Source: Polaromonas sp. YR568 (GTDB lineage Bacteria > Pseudomonadota > Gammaproteobacteria > Burkholderiales > Burkholderiaceae_C). Taken from it: DNA of 51,410 bases. This document shows, in pieces, positions 22,329-30,988 of this stretch; position 1 is the first letter of the stretch, and the number at the start of each line of letters is the position of its first letter. Under the pieces are notes generated by a model. That model ran no database searches. It was not told the DNA's origin and was given only the letters and a program-made list of their open reading frames with translations. The translations under genes and the position numbers were made by a program. Location of the stretch: the NCBI RefSeq assembly GCF_900116715.1, contig NZ_FPBM01000016.1, forward strand, positions 1 to 51,410. The letters are read 5' to 3'.

Positions 22329-22714
22329 TCAGCAGCTTTGGCCGGTAGCACGGTAGCCTGCACCGCCTGTAGCACCCAACCCGCCGCCGTGTGTTCCCAC
22401 ACCGCGAGGTAAGAGCTGGCAATATCCCGCCGCAGCTCACCCTTGCGCACCGTCGCATACATCACCGCACTGACCAAACCTGCCGTGCCCATCAGCCTGG
22501 CTTGCGGCGAAGCGAATTCCAGCGTCTCATAACGCAGCGCACCGCTGGCAAGGAGCGCAAGATAGCTGTGCTTGGTGTCCGTCACACCGGTGGAATGCGT
22601 GTATGCCAGCGTGTCTGACAGCAGACCACCCAACGCGGCCACATCTGCCGCCAGCATGGCCTGCCGCCGGGCTTCCTCGGCCGCCAGCAGGCTGTGTTCA
22701 AGAGCGGCCGTCAT
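22325..22714 (-). CDS. NTF2-like (SnoaL/DUF4440-type) protein
   Basis: 129 residues from ATG 22714, 2 bases after the stop of the FAH gene; a TTG two codons upstream is less likely. The pattern RRQAMLAADVAALGGLLSDT followed by YTHSTGVTDTKHSYLALLAS and WVLQAVQATVLP is that of the cone-shaped NTF2 fold. Such proteins may be small isomerases, hydratases or binding proteins. The tight coupling on both sides places it in the catabolic pathway; no catalytic residues can be assigned. Confidence 0.8.
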   Translation of the reverse strand: MTAALEHSLLAAEEARRQAMLAADVAALGGLLSDTLAYTHSTGVTDTKHSYLALLASGALRYETLEFASPQARLMGTAGLVSAVMYATVRKGELRRDIASSYLAVWEHTAAGWVLQAVQATVLPAKAAE

Positions 22715-22716
22715 TG

Positions 22717-23565
22717 TCAAAACCGCGTGGCGTCGGCCGCGATGGTGTTGCGCAGCACCCCCACCTTGCTTACTTCTATCTCCACCGTGTCACCTGGCTT
22801 CATCCACACCGGCGGCGTGCGCTTCACGCCGACACCGCCCGGCGTGCCGGTCACGATCACATCGCCTGGTTGCAACGAGGTAAAGGTCGAGATGTATTCG
22901 ATCAGCACCGGGATGCTGAAGATCATGAGCGCCGTGGTGGTGTGCTGCATGACCTGGCCGTTCAGGCGGGTCTCCAGCGTGAGCTCTTCGCCGTCGGCGA
23001 TCTCGCCGCGCGTCACCATCCAGGGGCCAAAGGCGCCGGTGCCGGTGAAGTTCTTGCCGGCGGTGAACTGGATGGTGTGCTTTTGCCAGTCGCGCACCGA
23101 GCCGTCGTTGTAGGCGCTATAGCCCGCCACATAGTCCCATGCATCGGCCTGGCGAATGCGCCGGCCGGCCTTGCCGATCACCACGGCGATCTCGCCTTCG
23201 TAGTCCAGCATGGTCGATTCCGCCGGGATCTGGATGGGCTGCTGGTGGCCTGTCTGCGACTCGGCCACGCGCATAAACAGCAACGGGTGCTGTGTTGGAT
23301 CGCGTTCGGTCTCGATGCGGTGCGCTTCGTAGTTGTGGCCAACACAAAAGATCTTGCCCGGCGCGGTGATCACCGGCAGAAACTGGATGTCGCCCAGCGG
23401 CAGCGCCGCAGCCTTGGTGGGTGCAGCGGCAATGGCATCCAGCTTGCCGGCTTGCAGCGCGCTCAGCAGCGTCGGGTATTGCGCCGAGTGCAGGGGCAAC
23501 ACCCCCGCGTCGGTGGCCATGCCCCAGCCGGGCTGCCCTTGGTGGAGGTAACTGATGATTTTCAT
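22717..23565 (-). CDS. Fumarylacetoacetate hydrolase (FAH) family protein
   Basis: 282 residues. FCVGHNYEAHRIETERDP and the metal-binding core MLDYEGEIAVVIGKAGRRI (E...E), GYSAYNDGSVRDWQ, then IPVLIEYISTFTSLQPGDVI and VTGTPGGVG are all FAH-superfamily signatures. Members cleave C-C bonds, hydrate or decarboxylate meta-cleavage products using Mg2+. Here it probably handles the ring-opened product of the extradiol dioxygenase (27130-27954). It follows a Bug receptor gene by 46 bases. Confidence 0.92.
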   Translation of the reverse strand: MKIISYLHQGQPGWGMATDAGVLPLHSAQYPTLLSALQAGKLDAIAAAPTKAAALPLGDIQFLPVITAPGKIFCVGHNYEAHRIETERDPTQHPLLFMRVAESQTGHQQPIQIPAESTMLDYEGEIAVVIGKAGRRIRQADAWDYVAGYSAYNDGSVRDWQKHTIQFTAGKNFTGTGAFGPWMVTRGEIADGEELTLETRLNGQVMQHTTTALMIFSIPVLIEYISTFTSLQPGDVIVTGTPGGVGVKRTPPVWMKPGDTVEIEVSKVGVLRNTIAADATRF

Positions 23566-23611
23566 TGGGGTACTTTCCAGAGTGAGATATAAAAAAAAGA
23601 AAACGGACCGC

Positions 23612-24622
23612 TCAGTCCAGCGAGATGTTCAGCCGCTTGATGGTGTCGCCATAACGTTGCGAATCACTGCGCAGCTGCTGTAGAAACTGTTCTGAGTTCA
23701 GAAAGTAGGGCTCGTAATACATCGTGGCGTACTTGTTTTTCACGTCCTGCTCAGACAGCACACTGGCCACGTCTTTCTGGATTTTTTCGACCACTGCCTT
23801 TGGTGTTCCCTTGGGCGCCAGCAAGGCCGTCCAGGCGCTCAGTTCAAAGCCCGCAGGCCCGCCAGACTCGGCCACGGTCGGCACATCCGGAAAGCCCGCC
23901 ACGCGTTTGGGGGCGGCCACCGCCAGGTAGCGTGTCCGGCCGGCGCGCTGCATCGCGCCCGCGCTGGCGGCGCTGCCAAAAGCCCAGTCCACTTCCTGGT
24001 TGCCCACGGCCACATACAGCTGAGACATTTCCTTGTAAGGCACATGCGTCATCTTCGTGGCGGTAGATGTCTCCAGCATGGCAGCGCCGATATGGCCCGG
24101 GCTGCCGACAAACCAGGAGCCGTAATTCACCTGGCCGGGCCCGGCCTTGGCGGCGGCCATCAGGTCGCTCATGGTTTTGTAGCGGCTGCCGGCGGGCACG
24201 GTCACAAAGAAATAGTTGCGCAGGATGGGCGTCACCGGCTCAAAGTCGCGCAGCAGGTCGTAGGGCAGCTTCTTGAACAGGAAAGGCTGGGCTGCCATCT
24301 GCGCGTTGTCCATCTGCAGCAGCTCATGCCCGTCGGGCGCCGCACGCTTGATGGCTTCAATCGCGATAAAGCCGCTCGCGCCGGGGCGGTTGTCCACGAT
24401 CACCGGCTGGCCCCAGATCTTCGACAGCTTGTCGGCCACCAGGCGCAGCGCCACCTCGGGCCCGCTGCCGGCGGGGAAGGGCGTGACAACGCGGACCGGC
24501 TTGGTGGGGAAGTTTTGTGCATGGGCGATGGGCACGGCCGTCGTGGTGAACGCGGCCAGCCACGCAATGGCGAGGGTCCGCCCCAATGGGCGTTTGAATT
24601 CGGGGCGAAAAACGGGTGTCAT
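23612..24622 (-). CDS. Bug-family (TTT) periplasmic solute receptor
   Basis: 336 residues with an N-terminal signal (LGRTLAIAWLAAFTTTAVPI, then AHAQ). PTKPVRVVTPFPAGSGPEVA and NRPGASGFIAIEAIKRAAPD are Bug signatures. It is a different ligand-binding version from the receptor at 20599-21573, with low identity. It lies between the hydroxylase and FAH genes, 32 bases after the hydroxylase, so it is in the same operon. It is probably an uptake receptor for the aromatic substrate. Confidence 0.92.
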   Translation of the reverse strand: MTPVFRPEFKRPLGRTLAIAWLAAFTTTAVPIAHAQNFPTKPVRVVTPFPAGSGPEVALRLVADKLSKIWGQPVIVDNRPGASGFIAIEAIKRAAPDGHELLQMDNAQMAAQPFLFKKLPYDLLRDFEPVTPILRNYFFVTVPAGSRYKTMSDLMAAAKAGPGQVNYGSWFVGSPGHIGAAMLETSTATKMTHVPYKEMSQLYVAVGNQEVDWAFGSAASAGAMQRAGRTRYLAVAAPKRVAGFPDVPTVAESGGPAGFELSAWTALLAPKGTPKAVVEKIQKDVASVLSEQDVKNKYATMYYEPYFLNSEQFLQQLRSDSQRYGDTIKRLNISLD

Positions 24623-24654
24623 GGTTGTCTCCAGAGGTGGATGGAAGCTGCGGT

Positions 24655-26319
24655 CTACGCCGCTTGGGGGACGGAAGAAGGGCGCAGCAACTGTTGCAAG
24701 CGCGTGGTGAGGTCTGGGTCGTTGCGATCAAGGTAGGCCAGCACGTAGCGGTCCGGCCGCAGCAGCACGGCTTGCGCGCCGGCGCTGCGGATGATGGCCT
24801 CCAGCGTGCCGCCGCAGTCGCGCGCCGCTGCTGCACCGGCAGGCTTCAAAAAGTCATCGCTCTGCGCCACCAGCTGGATATGGCGGCAGGCCAGGCCTGC
24901 GACGGCCAGCACCGCCAGCGCGGCAGCAACGCCGCCATCTTCGGCATCGGCCAGGGACAGCAAGGCAAAACCGCTGCCGAGCACATCGTCCAGCGCGGCT
25001 TGCGAGCCGCCCGGCAGTTCCACGCGGGGCTGCGGCAACAGCTGCCCGGCCGGCACCAGTGCTTTGTCTGCTTTGCCGGCCTGGCCCGCCACAAAGAAGC
25101 CTTCAAAGAAGCGCGGCTTGGGCTTGAATTTGAGTTGCAGCACGTAGTCGCGCACCGGCGGCAAGACGCTGAAGAATTTGAGTGCACCTTGCGTCAACAT
25201 CGCGGCCAGCGCCGATTTGGGCTGCATAAAGGTACCGATGCGCACTGCCATCTGGATCAACGACCAGGCATGCGGCTTGCGCTCCTGCTCATAACTCTCC
25301 AGCAAAGCAGCAGGCAGCCGCCCCTGCACCACGGCCGCTAGCTTCCAGGCCAGGTTGGCCGCGTCACGCACGCCGCTGTTCATGCCCTGGCCCGCAAAAG
25401 GCGGCGTCAGGTGCGCTGCGTCGCCGGCCAGCAGCACACGGCCTAACTTCCACCGCCCGGCCACACGCGCATGAAAGGCATACACCACCTTGCGCGTGAT
25501 GGGCAGCTGCGCATCGGCCGGTTCACGGGCGTGGATCCAGCTGCGCACACGCGCCTCGTCCAGCATTTCGTCGGGGTCCTCGCCCTCATGCAGCATGAAC
25601 TCGTAACGCAGCGTGCCGTCGGGCCCGGGCAGGCGTATCGCCGGGCGCGCCGGGTCGCAATAGGTGCGTGTGTGGCGAAAGGCCGAGTTGCGCTCCAGCA
25701 GGTCGACGATCAGCCATTTCTCGTCATAGGTGCTGCCGGTGAGGGTGATGCCCAGCTGCTCACGCACGCCGCTGCGCCCGCCGTCGCAGGCCACCAGCCA
25801 GTTGCAGCTGATGTGTTTGGTTGCACCGTCATGACGCAGCTCCAGGTGCACGGCCTCGCCAGCATCCCCTTCATCGCGAAACTTCACCAGCTCATGCCCG
25901 AACCAGATCGCCGAGCCGGCAAAGCGCTGCAGCCCGTCACGCAGCTGGCCCACCAGCACCTGCTGGCGAAAGGCATTGCGTTTGGGAAAGCCATGGTCCA
26001 TGGCGTTAGGCTCGATGCGCGCAAACACCTTGCCGCGCCACGAGTAGTAGTGCACGCCGTAGCCCTGCACCACATTCGGCAGCACCTCGCTGATCAGTCC
26101 GGTTGCTTGCACGGTGCGCAGGCTCTCGTCGTCGATGGTCACCGCGCGTGGCTCGCCCACGGTATTGGTGTTGCGTTCGATCACCAGCGCGTTCACGCCT
26201 TGCACGCCCAGCAGGTTGGCCAGCATCAGGCCCGTGGGCCCGGCGCCCACGATCACAACGGGAAAGTGTTCTTCACCCGGCAAGGCGGGCACAGATGACA
26301 AAGGGAGTGGGGCGTTCAT
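24655..26319 (-). CDS. FAD-dependent aromatic hydroxylase (MhpA-like)
   Basis: 554-residue flavoprotein monooxygenase of the group A (PHBH-fold) type. FPVVIVGAGPTGLMLANLLG binds FAD, the DG motif is in LVACDGGRSGVREQLG, and the GD motif is in RVLLAGDAAHLTPPFAGQGM. The last ~150 residues form the thioredoxin-like C-terminal domain of MhpA/phenol hydroxylase types. It probably adds a hydroxyl to a phenolic ring, making the catechol cleaved by the dioxygenase encoded upstream. The start ATG 26319 overlaps the IclR stop by 4 bases. The exact substrate (hydroxyphenylpropionate is the model) is not proven. Confidence 0.9.
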   Translation of the reverse strand: MNAPLPLSSVPALPGEEHFPVVIVGAGPTGLMLANLLGVQGVNALVIERNTNTVGEPRAVTIDDESLRTVQATGLISEVLPNVVQGYGVHYYSWRGKVFARIEPNAMDHGFPKRNAFRQQVLVGQLRDGLQRFAGSAIWFGHELVKFRDEGDAGEAVHLELRHDGATKHISCNWLVACDGGRSGVREQLGITLTGSTYDEKWLIVDLLERNSAFRHTRTYCDPARPAIRLPGPDGTLRYEFMLHEGEDPDEMLDEARVRSWIHAREPADAQLPITRKVVYAFHARVAGRWKLGRVLLAGDAAHLTPPFAGQGMNSGVRDAANLAWKLAAVVQGRLPAALLESYEQERKPHAWSLIQMAVRIGTFMQPKSALAAMLTQGALKFFSVLPPVRDYVLQLKFKPKPRFFEGFFVAGQAGKADKALVPAGQLLPQPRVELPGGSQAALDDVLGSGFALLSLADAEDGGVAAALAVLAVAGLACRHIQLVAQSDDFLKPAGAAAARDCGGTLEAIIRSAGAQAVLLRPDRYVLAYLDRNDPDLTTRLQQLLRPSSVPQAA

Positions 26320-27098
26320 GGGGCTTCCGTTTTTTTGGTGGCGCGGGCTTTGTCGCGCTGGTCTTGCAGCCGGCCCTCAATACGGCCTGCCGCGCTTTGC
26401 AGCCGTGTCAGTGTGGTTTTGCGCAAGGGTGTGGTCAGGGCCGAGGCAGGCATCACCACGCTCAGGCTGCCCAGCAGGTGCTCACCGTCGCGCAGCGCGA
26501 CTGCAAAGCCGACCGCGTCAGCGTCCACCTCGCCTTCGGTGATGCAGTGGCCGACTTCGCGGATGGCACGCAGCGCTTTGCCCAGTTGCGTGAAGTCATC
26601 GGGCAGGCCGGCCGCCACCAGCGTCTTGCGCTCGTTCGCCCACAGCTGCTTGAGCTGCGGCTGCGGCAGGTAGGCCAGGATGATCTTGGAGGTCGCGCCG
26701 CGGTACAGCGGCATGGCGCGGCCGCGCTCGTAACTCACCGACAGGGCAGGGTTCTTGCCCTTCACCTGGTGCAGGCACATCACCTTGCTGCCGTGAAAGC
26801 GGCACAGCAGCACCGTGCCGCCGGTTTGCTCGGCCAGCTTGCCCGGCAGTTCGTCGGCGGCCTGCAGCAACGGGTCGGCCAGGCGTATCTGCCGGTCCAG
26901 CTCCACCACCATGGGCCCCAGCACATAACCGCGGTCGGTCACGCGCTCCAGCAGGCCCACCGCCGCCAGTTGCCCCAGGTCGCGGTACACGCTTGCGCGC
27001 GACACACCAAGCTCTTTCATCAGCCATTCCGGCGTGATGACCGGACGGCTCAGGTTGAACAGGCCGAGGATGCGCAACATGCGGTGGGTGGCTGCCAT
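26316..27098 (-). CDS. IclR-family transcriptional regulator
   Basis: 260 residues from ATG 27098; the longer frame to 27278 runs into the upstream gene and is rejected. The N-terminal winged helix (LMKELGVSRASVYRDLGQLA, then AVGLLERVTDRGYVLG) is followed by an IclR effector domain (TGGTVLLCRFHGSKVMCLHQ, GATSKIILAYLPQPQL). IclR proteins bind aromatic acids and can act as repressor or activator. It is unusual in being the second gene of the operon it probably controls. The TGAGATT boxes at 28021-28056 are candidate binding sites. Confidence 0.9.
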   Translation of the reverse strand: MAATHRMLRILGLFNLSRPVITPEWLMKELGVSRASVYRDLGQLAAVGLLERVTDRGYVLGPMVVELDRQIRLADPLLQAADELPGKLAEQTGGTVLLCRFHGSKVMCLHQVKGKNPALSVSYERGRAMPLYRGATSKIILAYLPQPQLKQLWANERKTLVAAGLPDDFTQLGKALRAIREVGHCITEGEVDADAVGFAVALRDGEHLLGSLSVVMPASALTTPLRKTTLTRLQSAAGRIEGRLQDQRDKARATKKTEAP

Positions 27099-27129
27099 GG
27101 TGGGTCCTTGTGTAAGGGGGCGCGTGGTT

Positions 27130-27954
27130 CTAGCTGCGCAAGATCGCCTTGCCCCATAAATTGAGCGTGCGCTCTTCATGCGGCCAGGTTCCGGCAGGGC
27201 GGCCGGGCGCGCAGTGCTCAATCTCCGACGAGATTTCGGCCAGGTTACCGTCGGGGTCGCGCACCATGAAAAACACATCGTTGCCCGGCCCGTGGCGGCC
27301 TATGCCCCACACGATGGGCACCTTCAGCGCCGCCATGTGGTCGCCCCATGTCTTCATGCTGGCCCAGTCGGGCGCTTCAAAAGACTGGTGGTCAAAGCAG
27401 GCAGCTGGTGCAAAAAACAAAGCCAGCGCATGGTGCAGCGCGTCGGTGCGCAGGAAGCAGGCGCGCAGTGCGCCTTCGCCGTCTTTCACCGCATCCGACA
27501 GCACAAAGCCCAACTGCTCCGTGTAGAAGGCCAGCATCTCCGGCAAGTTGGGTGTGCGCAGGGCAAAGTGCTGCAGCGTGGCCGGCGGCAATGTTGTCGC
27601 AATGGGTGAGGGCGGCTGCACAGGCTGCGTGAACACCACAAGGTTTCCGTCGGGGTCTTTCAGCGCAATCGCCTCGCCGGCGGCAAACCCGGCCGGCAAG
27701 GTTTGCTGCGGCAGGCCCTGCACACGCGCCGCAAACGCCTGCCAGGCGCCGGCATTGGCCAGCGCGTAGTGCGCATAACAAAGCTGGTTGGCCGCGCCCT
27801 GCGACAGCCTAAGCTCTCGCCCCGGGCCGCGGCAGAGGTAGCCGCCGTCCACAGGCTCCAGCGACAGGCCGTAGGTGCTGCTGTAAAAGCGCGCGGCCTG
27901 GAGCGGCTCGGGCGAATAAAGGTGAATGCAGTGCAGTGCGGCTTGCGGTTCCAT
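27130..27954 (-). CDS. Extradiol ring-cleavage dioxygenase (VOC superfamily)
   Basis: 274 residues from ATG 27954 (MEPQAALHCIHLYSPEPLQA), with two VOC repeats: ~8-118 and ~135-255. The second carries the ligands expected for a type I extradiol enzyme: His in LQHFALRTPNLPEM, His in WGIGRHGPGNDVFF, and Glu in RDPDGNLAEISSEIE. Such Fe(II) enzymes open catechols next to the hydroxyls. It is the first gene of the minus-strand catabolic operon, preceded by paired operator-like boxes. A 2,3-dihydroxyphenyl-type catechol is the likely substrate, given the MhpA-like hydroxylase. Confidence 0.88.
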   Translation of the reverse strand: MEPQAALHCIHLYSPEPLQAARFYSSTYGLSLEPVDGGYLCRGPGRELRLSQGAANQLCYAHYALANAGAWQAFAARVQGLPQQTLPAGFAAGEAIALKDPDGNLVVFTQPVQPPSPIATTLPPATLQHFALRTPNLPEMLAFYTEQLGFVLSDAVKDGEGALRACFLRTDALHHALALFFAPAACFDHQSFEAPDWASMKTWGDHMAALKVPIVWGIGRHGPGNDVFFMVRDPDGNLAEISSEIEHCAPGRPAGTWPHEERTLNLWGKAILRS

Positions 27955-28020
27955 GGTGCGGCTCTTGGTGTGAATCGGTGCCGCTACTCTCGCTTTTGCC
28001 TTCCACCCTGTCAAACAAAA

Positions 28021-28056
28021 ATCTCAATATATGAGATTCTGTCGATATTTGAGATT
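28021..28056. promoter_or_regulatory. Operator-like repeats upstream of the catabolic operon
   Basis: ATCTCA-ATATA-TGAGAT (28021-28037) is a perfect palindrome. Its right half ATATATGAGATT recurs 19 bases on as ATATTTGAGATT. The cluster lies about 65-100 bases upstream of the first operon gene (start 27954). It is a plausible binding site for the IclR regulator encoded within the operon. Confidence 0.55.
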
Positions 28057-28323
28057 TCCCCTCCAGCAGGGATCTGCAGTGTTCAAAAATCCTGCGCTAT
28101 TAATTCAGGAGCTGCTCACGCCCGTTTTTATAGACCTGCGGGCCAATTCTTTATCGGTTTCCAGCGACGTACGCCCTGAGCCTGCTTGGCGGCAGGTCAG
28201 GCAACTACAGCCGCGTCAGCCATTCCCTACTTTCAGCAGGCCTTCAGGCTGGCATCACCGGCCCCGGGTGCGGCCTACATTGAAATTGTTCGTTAAACAT
28301 CACTCTACTTAGGAGAAACTCTC
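28057..28323. other. Intergenic region with repeat-like stretch
   Basis: Together with 27955-28056 this makes a gap of about 370 bases between the dioxygenase gene and a small membrane peptide. CGCTATTAATTCAGGAGCTG near 28095 has the look of a dispersed Comamonadaceae intergenic repeat, from memory only. The promoter of the small peptide should lie near 28250-28310. Confidence 0.35.
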
Positions 28324-28398
28324 ATGCCCATCATTGCCTGGCTACTCGGCGTCCCCCTCAGTGTGGTTCTTATCCTGATGCTGCTGGGCGTGTTCTAA
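28324..28398 (+). CDS. 24-residue single-span membrane peptide
   Basis: ATG 28324 follows a good AGGAGA ribosome binding site. The peptide is MPIIAWLLGVPLSVVLILML plus LGVF, i.e. one hydrophobic helix with no charge. A strong terminator follows 23 bases after the stop, so it is a free-standing gene unit. From memory, near-identical tiny proteins occur in other Burkholderiales; the function is unknown (possibly a stress-related membrane peptide). Confidence 0.7.
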   Translation: MPIIAWLLGVPLSVVLILMLLGVF

Positions 28399-28420
28399 GC
28401 GCCTGCGGTTGACCCCAAGA

Positions 28421-28448
28421 AAAAGCCCGCGACTTGCGGGCTTTTTTG
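28421..28448. terminator. Terminator after the membrane peptide, bidirectional
   Basis: AAAAAGCCCGC-GACT-TGCGGGCTTTTTT is a compact GC stem with A- and T-runs on both sides. It closes both the small plus-strand gene and the convergent helicase gene. Confidence 0.92.
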
Positions 28449-28462
28449 TGGGCGGGTCGTGC

Positions 28463-30862
28463 TTACAGTGCGGCCGCCGGCTCTTTACGCCGGGCGCGCA
28501 GGCGCTGCACGCGCCACCAGCCCGGCAGCAGGCTCTGGATCTCGGGGCGTGTGAAGCGGTCGTCAATCAGGTAAACCACACCGCGGTCCGAGGTGGTGCG
28601 TATCACCCGCCCCGCGGCCTGCACCACTTTTTGCAAACCCGGGTACAGATAGGTGTAGTCATAACTCTGGCCCGCGCCGAAGTTCACACCCATGCGCTCC
28701 CGGATCTGCTCGTTCACCGGGTTCACCTGCGGCAAGCCCAGCGTAGCGATGAAAGCGCCTATCAGCCGGTCACCCGGCAGGTCTATGCCTTCGGCAAACG
28801 AGCCGCCCAGCACGGCAAAGCCTATGCCCTGCGAGGCCTGCGTGAAGCGCGCCAGAAAGGCGTCGCGCGCGCTTTCCTCCATGCCGCGCGTCTGCTCCCA
28901 TACCGTGATGTGTGGGTAGCGCTGGCGAAACAGCGTGACGAGCTTTTGCAGGTAGTCGTAGCTGCTTAAAAAAGCCAGGTAGTTGCCGGGCTGGCGCTCA
29001 TACTGCCGCGCCATCAGGCCGACGATGGGCGAGAGTGAATCGTCCCGGTGCTGAAAGCGCGTAGAGACATCGCTCACCACCGACACCTGCAATTGCTCGG
29101 CCAGAAAGGGCGACTGCACCTCTGTCCACACCGTGCCGGCGGGCAGGCCCAACGTGTCGGCGTAGTAGTTTTGCGGGCTTAGCGTGGCAGAAAACAGCGC
29201 CGTCGACTGCGCCGCCGCAAAGCGCGGCGCCAGGAATGGCGCAGGCACCACATTGCGGATGTTCAGCACCGCCAGCTGCTGGCCCAGCACCTGGCCCATT
29301 GCGTCGCGGCCGGCGTCTTGCGCGTCCTGCAGCGTCACGTCAAAAATCGAATGCTCGCCAAAGTCTTCGGCCATGCGCGAAAAGTGCAGCGCCTCGAAAT
29401 AAAAATCCTGCAGCTCGCCGTCCATGCGGGTCGGGTTGGCCAGCAAGAAGTCGGTGATCTGCGTCAGCGCCTGGCCCAGTGTTTTCAGGAAGGTCACGGG
29501 CAACTCGGGATGCACCTCGTAGGTCTCGCCCCGGGATTGCTGCGCCTGCTGCAGCTCCAGCAGGCCGCGGTTCAGCCGCTCCAGCGCGCCGCGCACCGCC
29601 CGGGGCGCCGTCGCGTGCACCTGCTGCAGCTGCGCCTGGCTCAGCGTGGCCGAATACATCTTGCGCGCGCGTTCCACCAGGTTGTGCGCTTCGTCTACCA
29701 GCACGCCCACGCGCCACTGGTTGCCGCTGGCCTGGCCGTGCAGCAGGGCGCTGGTGTCAAAGTAATAGTTGTAGTCGCCCACCACCACGTCCGACCAGGT
29801 CACCAGCTCCTGGCTCAGGTAGTAGGGGCAGACGTGATGTGTCAGGGCCACTTCGCGCAGCGCGGCTTTGTCCAGCGGGCCTTCGGCAGCGGCATGCGCC
29901 ACCGCCGCGCTGCGCGCCTGCGGCAGCCGGTCATAAAAACCCTTGGCCAGCGGGCAGGCATCGCCGTGGCAGGCTTTGCCTGGGTGCTCGCAGGCCTTGT
30001 CGCGCGCCACCAGCTCCATCACGCGCAGCGGCAGGGCGCCGGCGGGCACGCTGCTTTTGATGCGCTCCATCGCATCCAGCGCCAGCCGGCGGCCCGGTGT
30101 TTTGGCGGCCAGAAAAAAGAGCTTGTCGAGCTGCTTTTTCGGCACCGCCTTGAGCAGCGGAAACACCGTGCCTATGGTCTTGCCGATGCCGGTGGGCGCC
30201 TGCGCCATCAGGCAGGCGCCGGCCTGCGCGGTTTTGTACACTGCCTCGGCCAGTTCGCGCTGCCCGGGCCTGAAGGCGGCATGCGGAAACGCCAGTGTGC
30301 CCAGCGCCGCATCGCGCGCCTGGCGGTGCGCGAGTTCCTGCGTGGCCCAGGCTAGAAAGCGCTCGCACTGCGTTTCAAAGTATTCCCTGAGCGTTGCGGC
30401 CGTGAAATGCTCGGTCAGCGGCGTTTCCTGCAGGCTGGCCACATCAAAGTAAACCAGCGTGAGATTGATGTCCGAAAGGTCTTTTTCCGCACACAGCAGC
30501 CAGCCGTAGATCTTTAATTGCGCCCAGTGCAGGTGGCGGCGGTTGTCGGCCATGCTGTGCACGTCGCCGCGGTAGGTTTTGACTTCCTCAAGCCGGTTCT
30601 CATCCGGGTCATAGCCGTCGGCGCGCCCACGCACCTTCAGGGCCTTGTACTCGCCCTCCAGGCTCACCTCAGCCTGATAGGCGCCGCCGCGCCGCGACGC
30701 GACCAGCGTATGGCCTGCCATGCCTTCCTGGGCGGAGGGCGAGGGCGTAAAGCGCAAGTCCAGGTCGCCATGCTTGGCCGTGAACTCGCACAGGGCCCGG
30801 ACGGCTACAACGTATTGCAAGGGGTCGCTCTCTGGGGAAGAAAAGTGGGGTGGAAGGGCCAT
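28463..30862 (-). CDS. XPD/DinG-like DNA helicase with N-terminal PD-(D/E)XK-like segment
   Basis: 799 residues from ATG 30862 (MALPPHFSSPESD); a longer frame begins at 30934. Residues ~60-105 contain GRADGYDPDENRLEEVKTYRGD, the D...ExK pattern of PD-(D/E)XK nucleases. Walker A is APTGIGKT (~226), four cysteines around CEHPGKACHGDACPL (~288-302) fit the XPD/DinG 4Fe-4S cluster region, and the DEAH box is LVDEAHNLVE (~389). Helicase motifs V/VI are near the C-terminus (GSFAEGIDLPGDRLIGA, QAAGRVIRTTSDRG). Family members unwind 5'-3' and act on R-loops or flaps. The nuclease part is read from motif only. It is a monocistronic gene. Confidence 0.88.
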   Translation of the reverse strand: MALPPHFSSPESDPLQYVVAVRALCEFTAKHGDLDLRFTPSPSAQEGMAGHTLVASRRGGAYQAEVSLEGEYKALKVRGRADGYDPDENRLEEVKTYRGDVHSMADNRRHLHWAQLKIYGWLLCAEKDLSDINLTLVYFDVASLQETPLTEHFTAATLREYFETQCERFLAWATQELAHRQARDAALGTLAFPHAAFRPGQRELAEAVYKTAQAGACLMAQAPTGIGKTIGTVFPLLKAVPKKQLDKLFFLAAKTPGRRLALDAMERIKSSVPAGALPLRVMELVARDKACEHPGKACHGDACPLAKGFYDRLPQARSAAVAHAAAEGPLDKAALREVALTHHVCPYYLSQELVTWSDVVVGDYNYYFDTSALLHGQASGNQWRVGVLVDEAHNLVERARKMYSATLSQAQLQQVHATAPRAVRGALERLNRGLLELQQAQQSRGETYEVHPELPVTFLKTLGQALTQITDFLLANPTRMDGELQDFYFEALHFSRMAEDFGEHSIFDVTLQDAQDAGRDAMGQVLGQQLAVLNIRNVVPAPFLAPRFAAAQSTALFSATLSPQNYYADTLGLPAGTVWTEVQSPFLAEQLQVSVVSDVSTRFQHRDDSLSPIVGLMARQYERQPGNYLAFLSSYDYLQKLVTLFRQRYPHITVWEQTRGMEESARDAFLARFTQASQGIGFAVLGGSFAEGIDLPGDRLIGAFIATLGLPQVNPVNEQIRERMGVNFGAGQSYDYTYLYPGLQKVVQAAGRVIRTTSDRGVVYLIDDRFTRPEIQSLLPGWWRVQRLRARRKEPAAAL

Positions 30863-30988
30863 GGTAGCGCAGGCGCGGCAGCGGCCCCCATCCGAACCTT
30901 CCCTCCAGCGGGGGAAGGCGTAAAACTGAAACACACCATTACCGCCTCCGCCATTTACCGAAGCGCCGCAGCCGTCTACATTCCTTGC

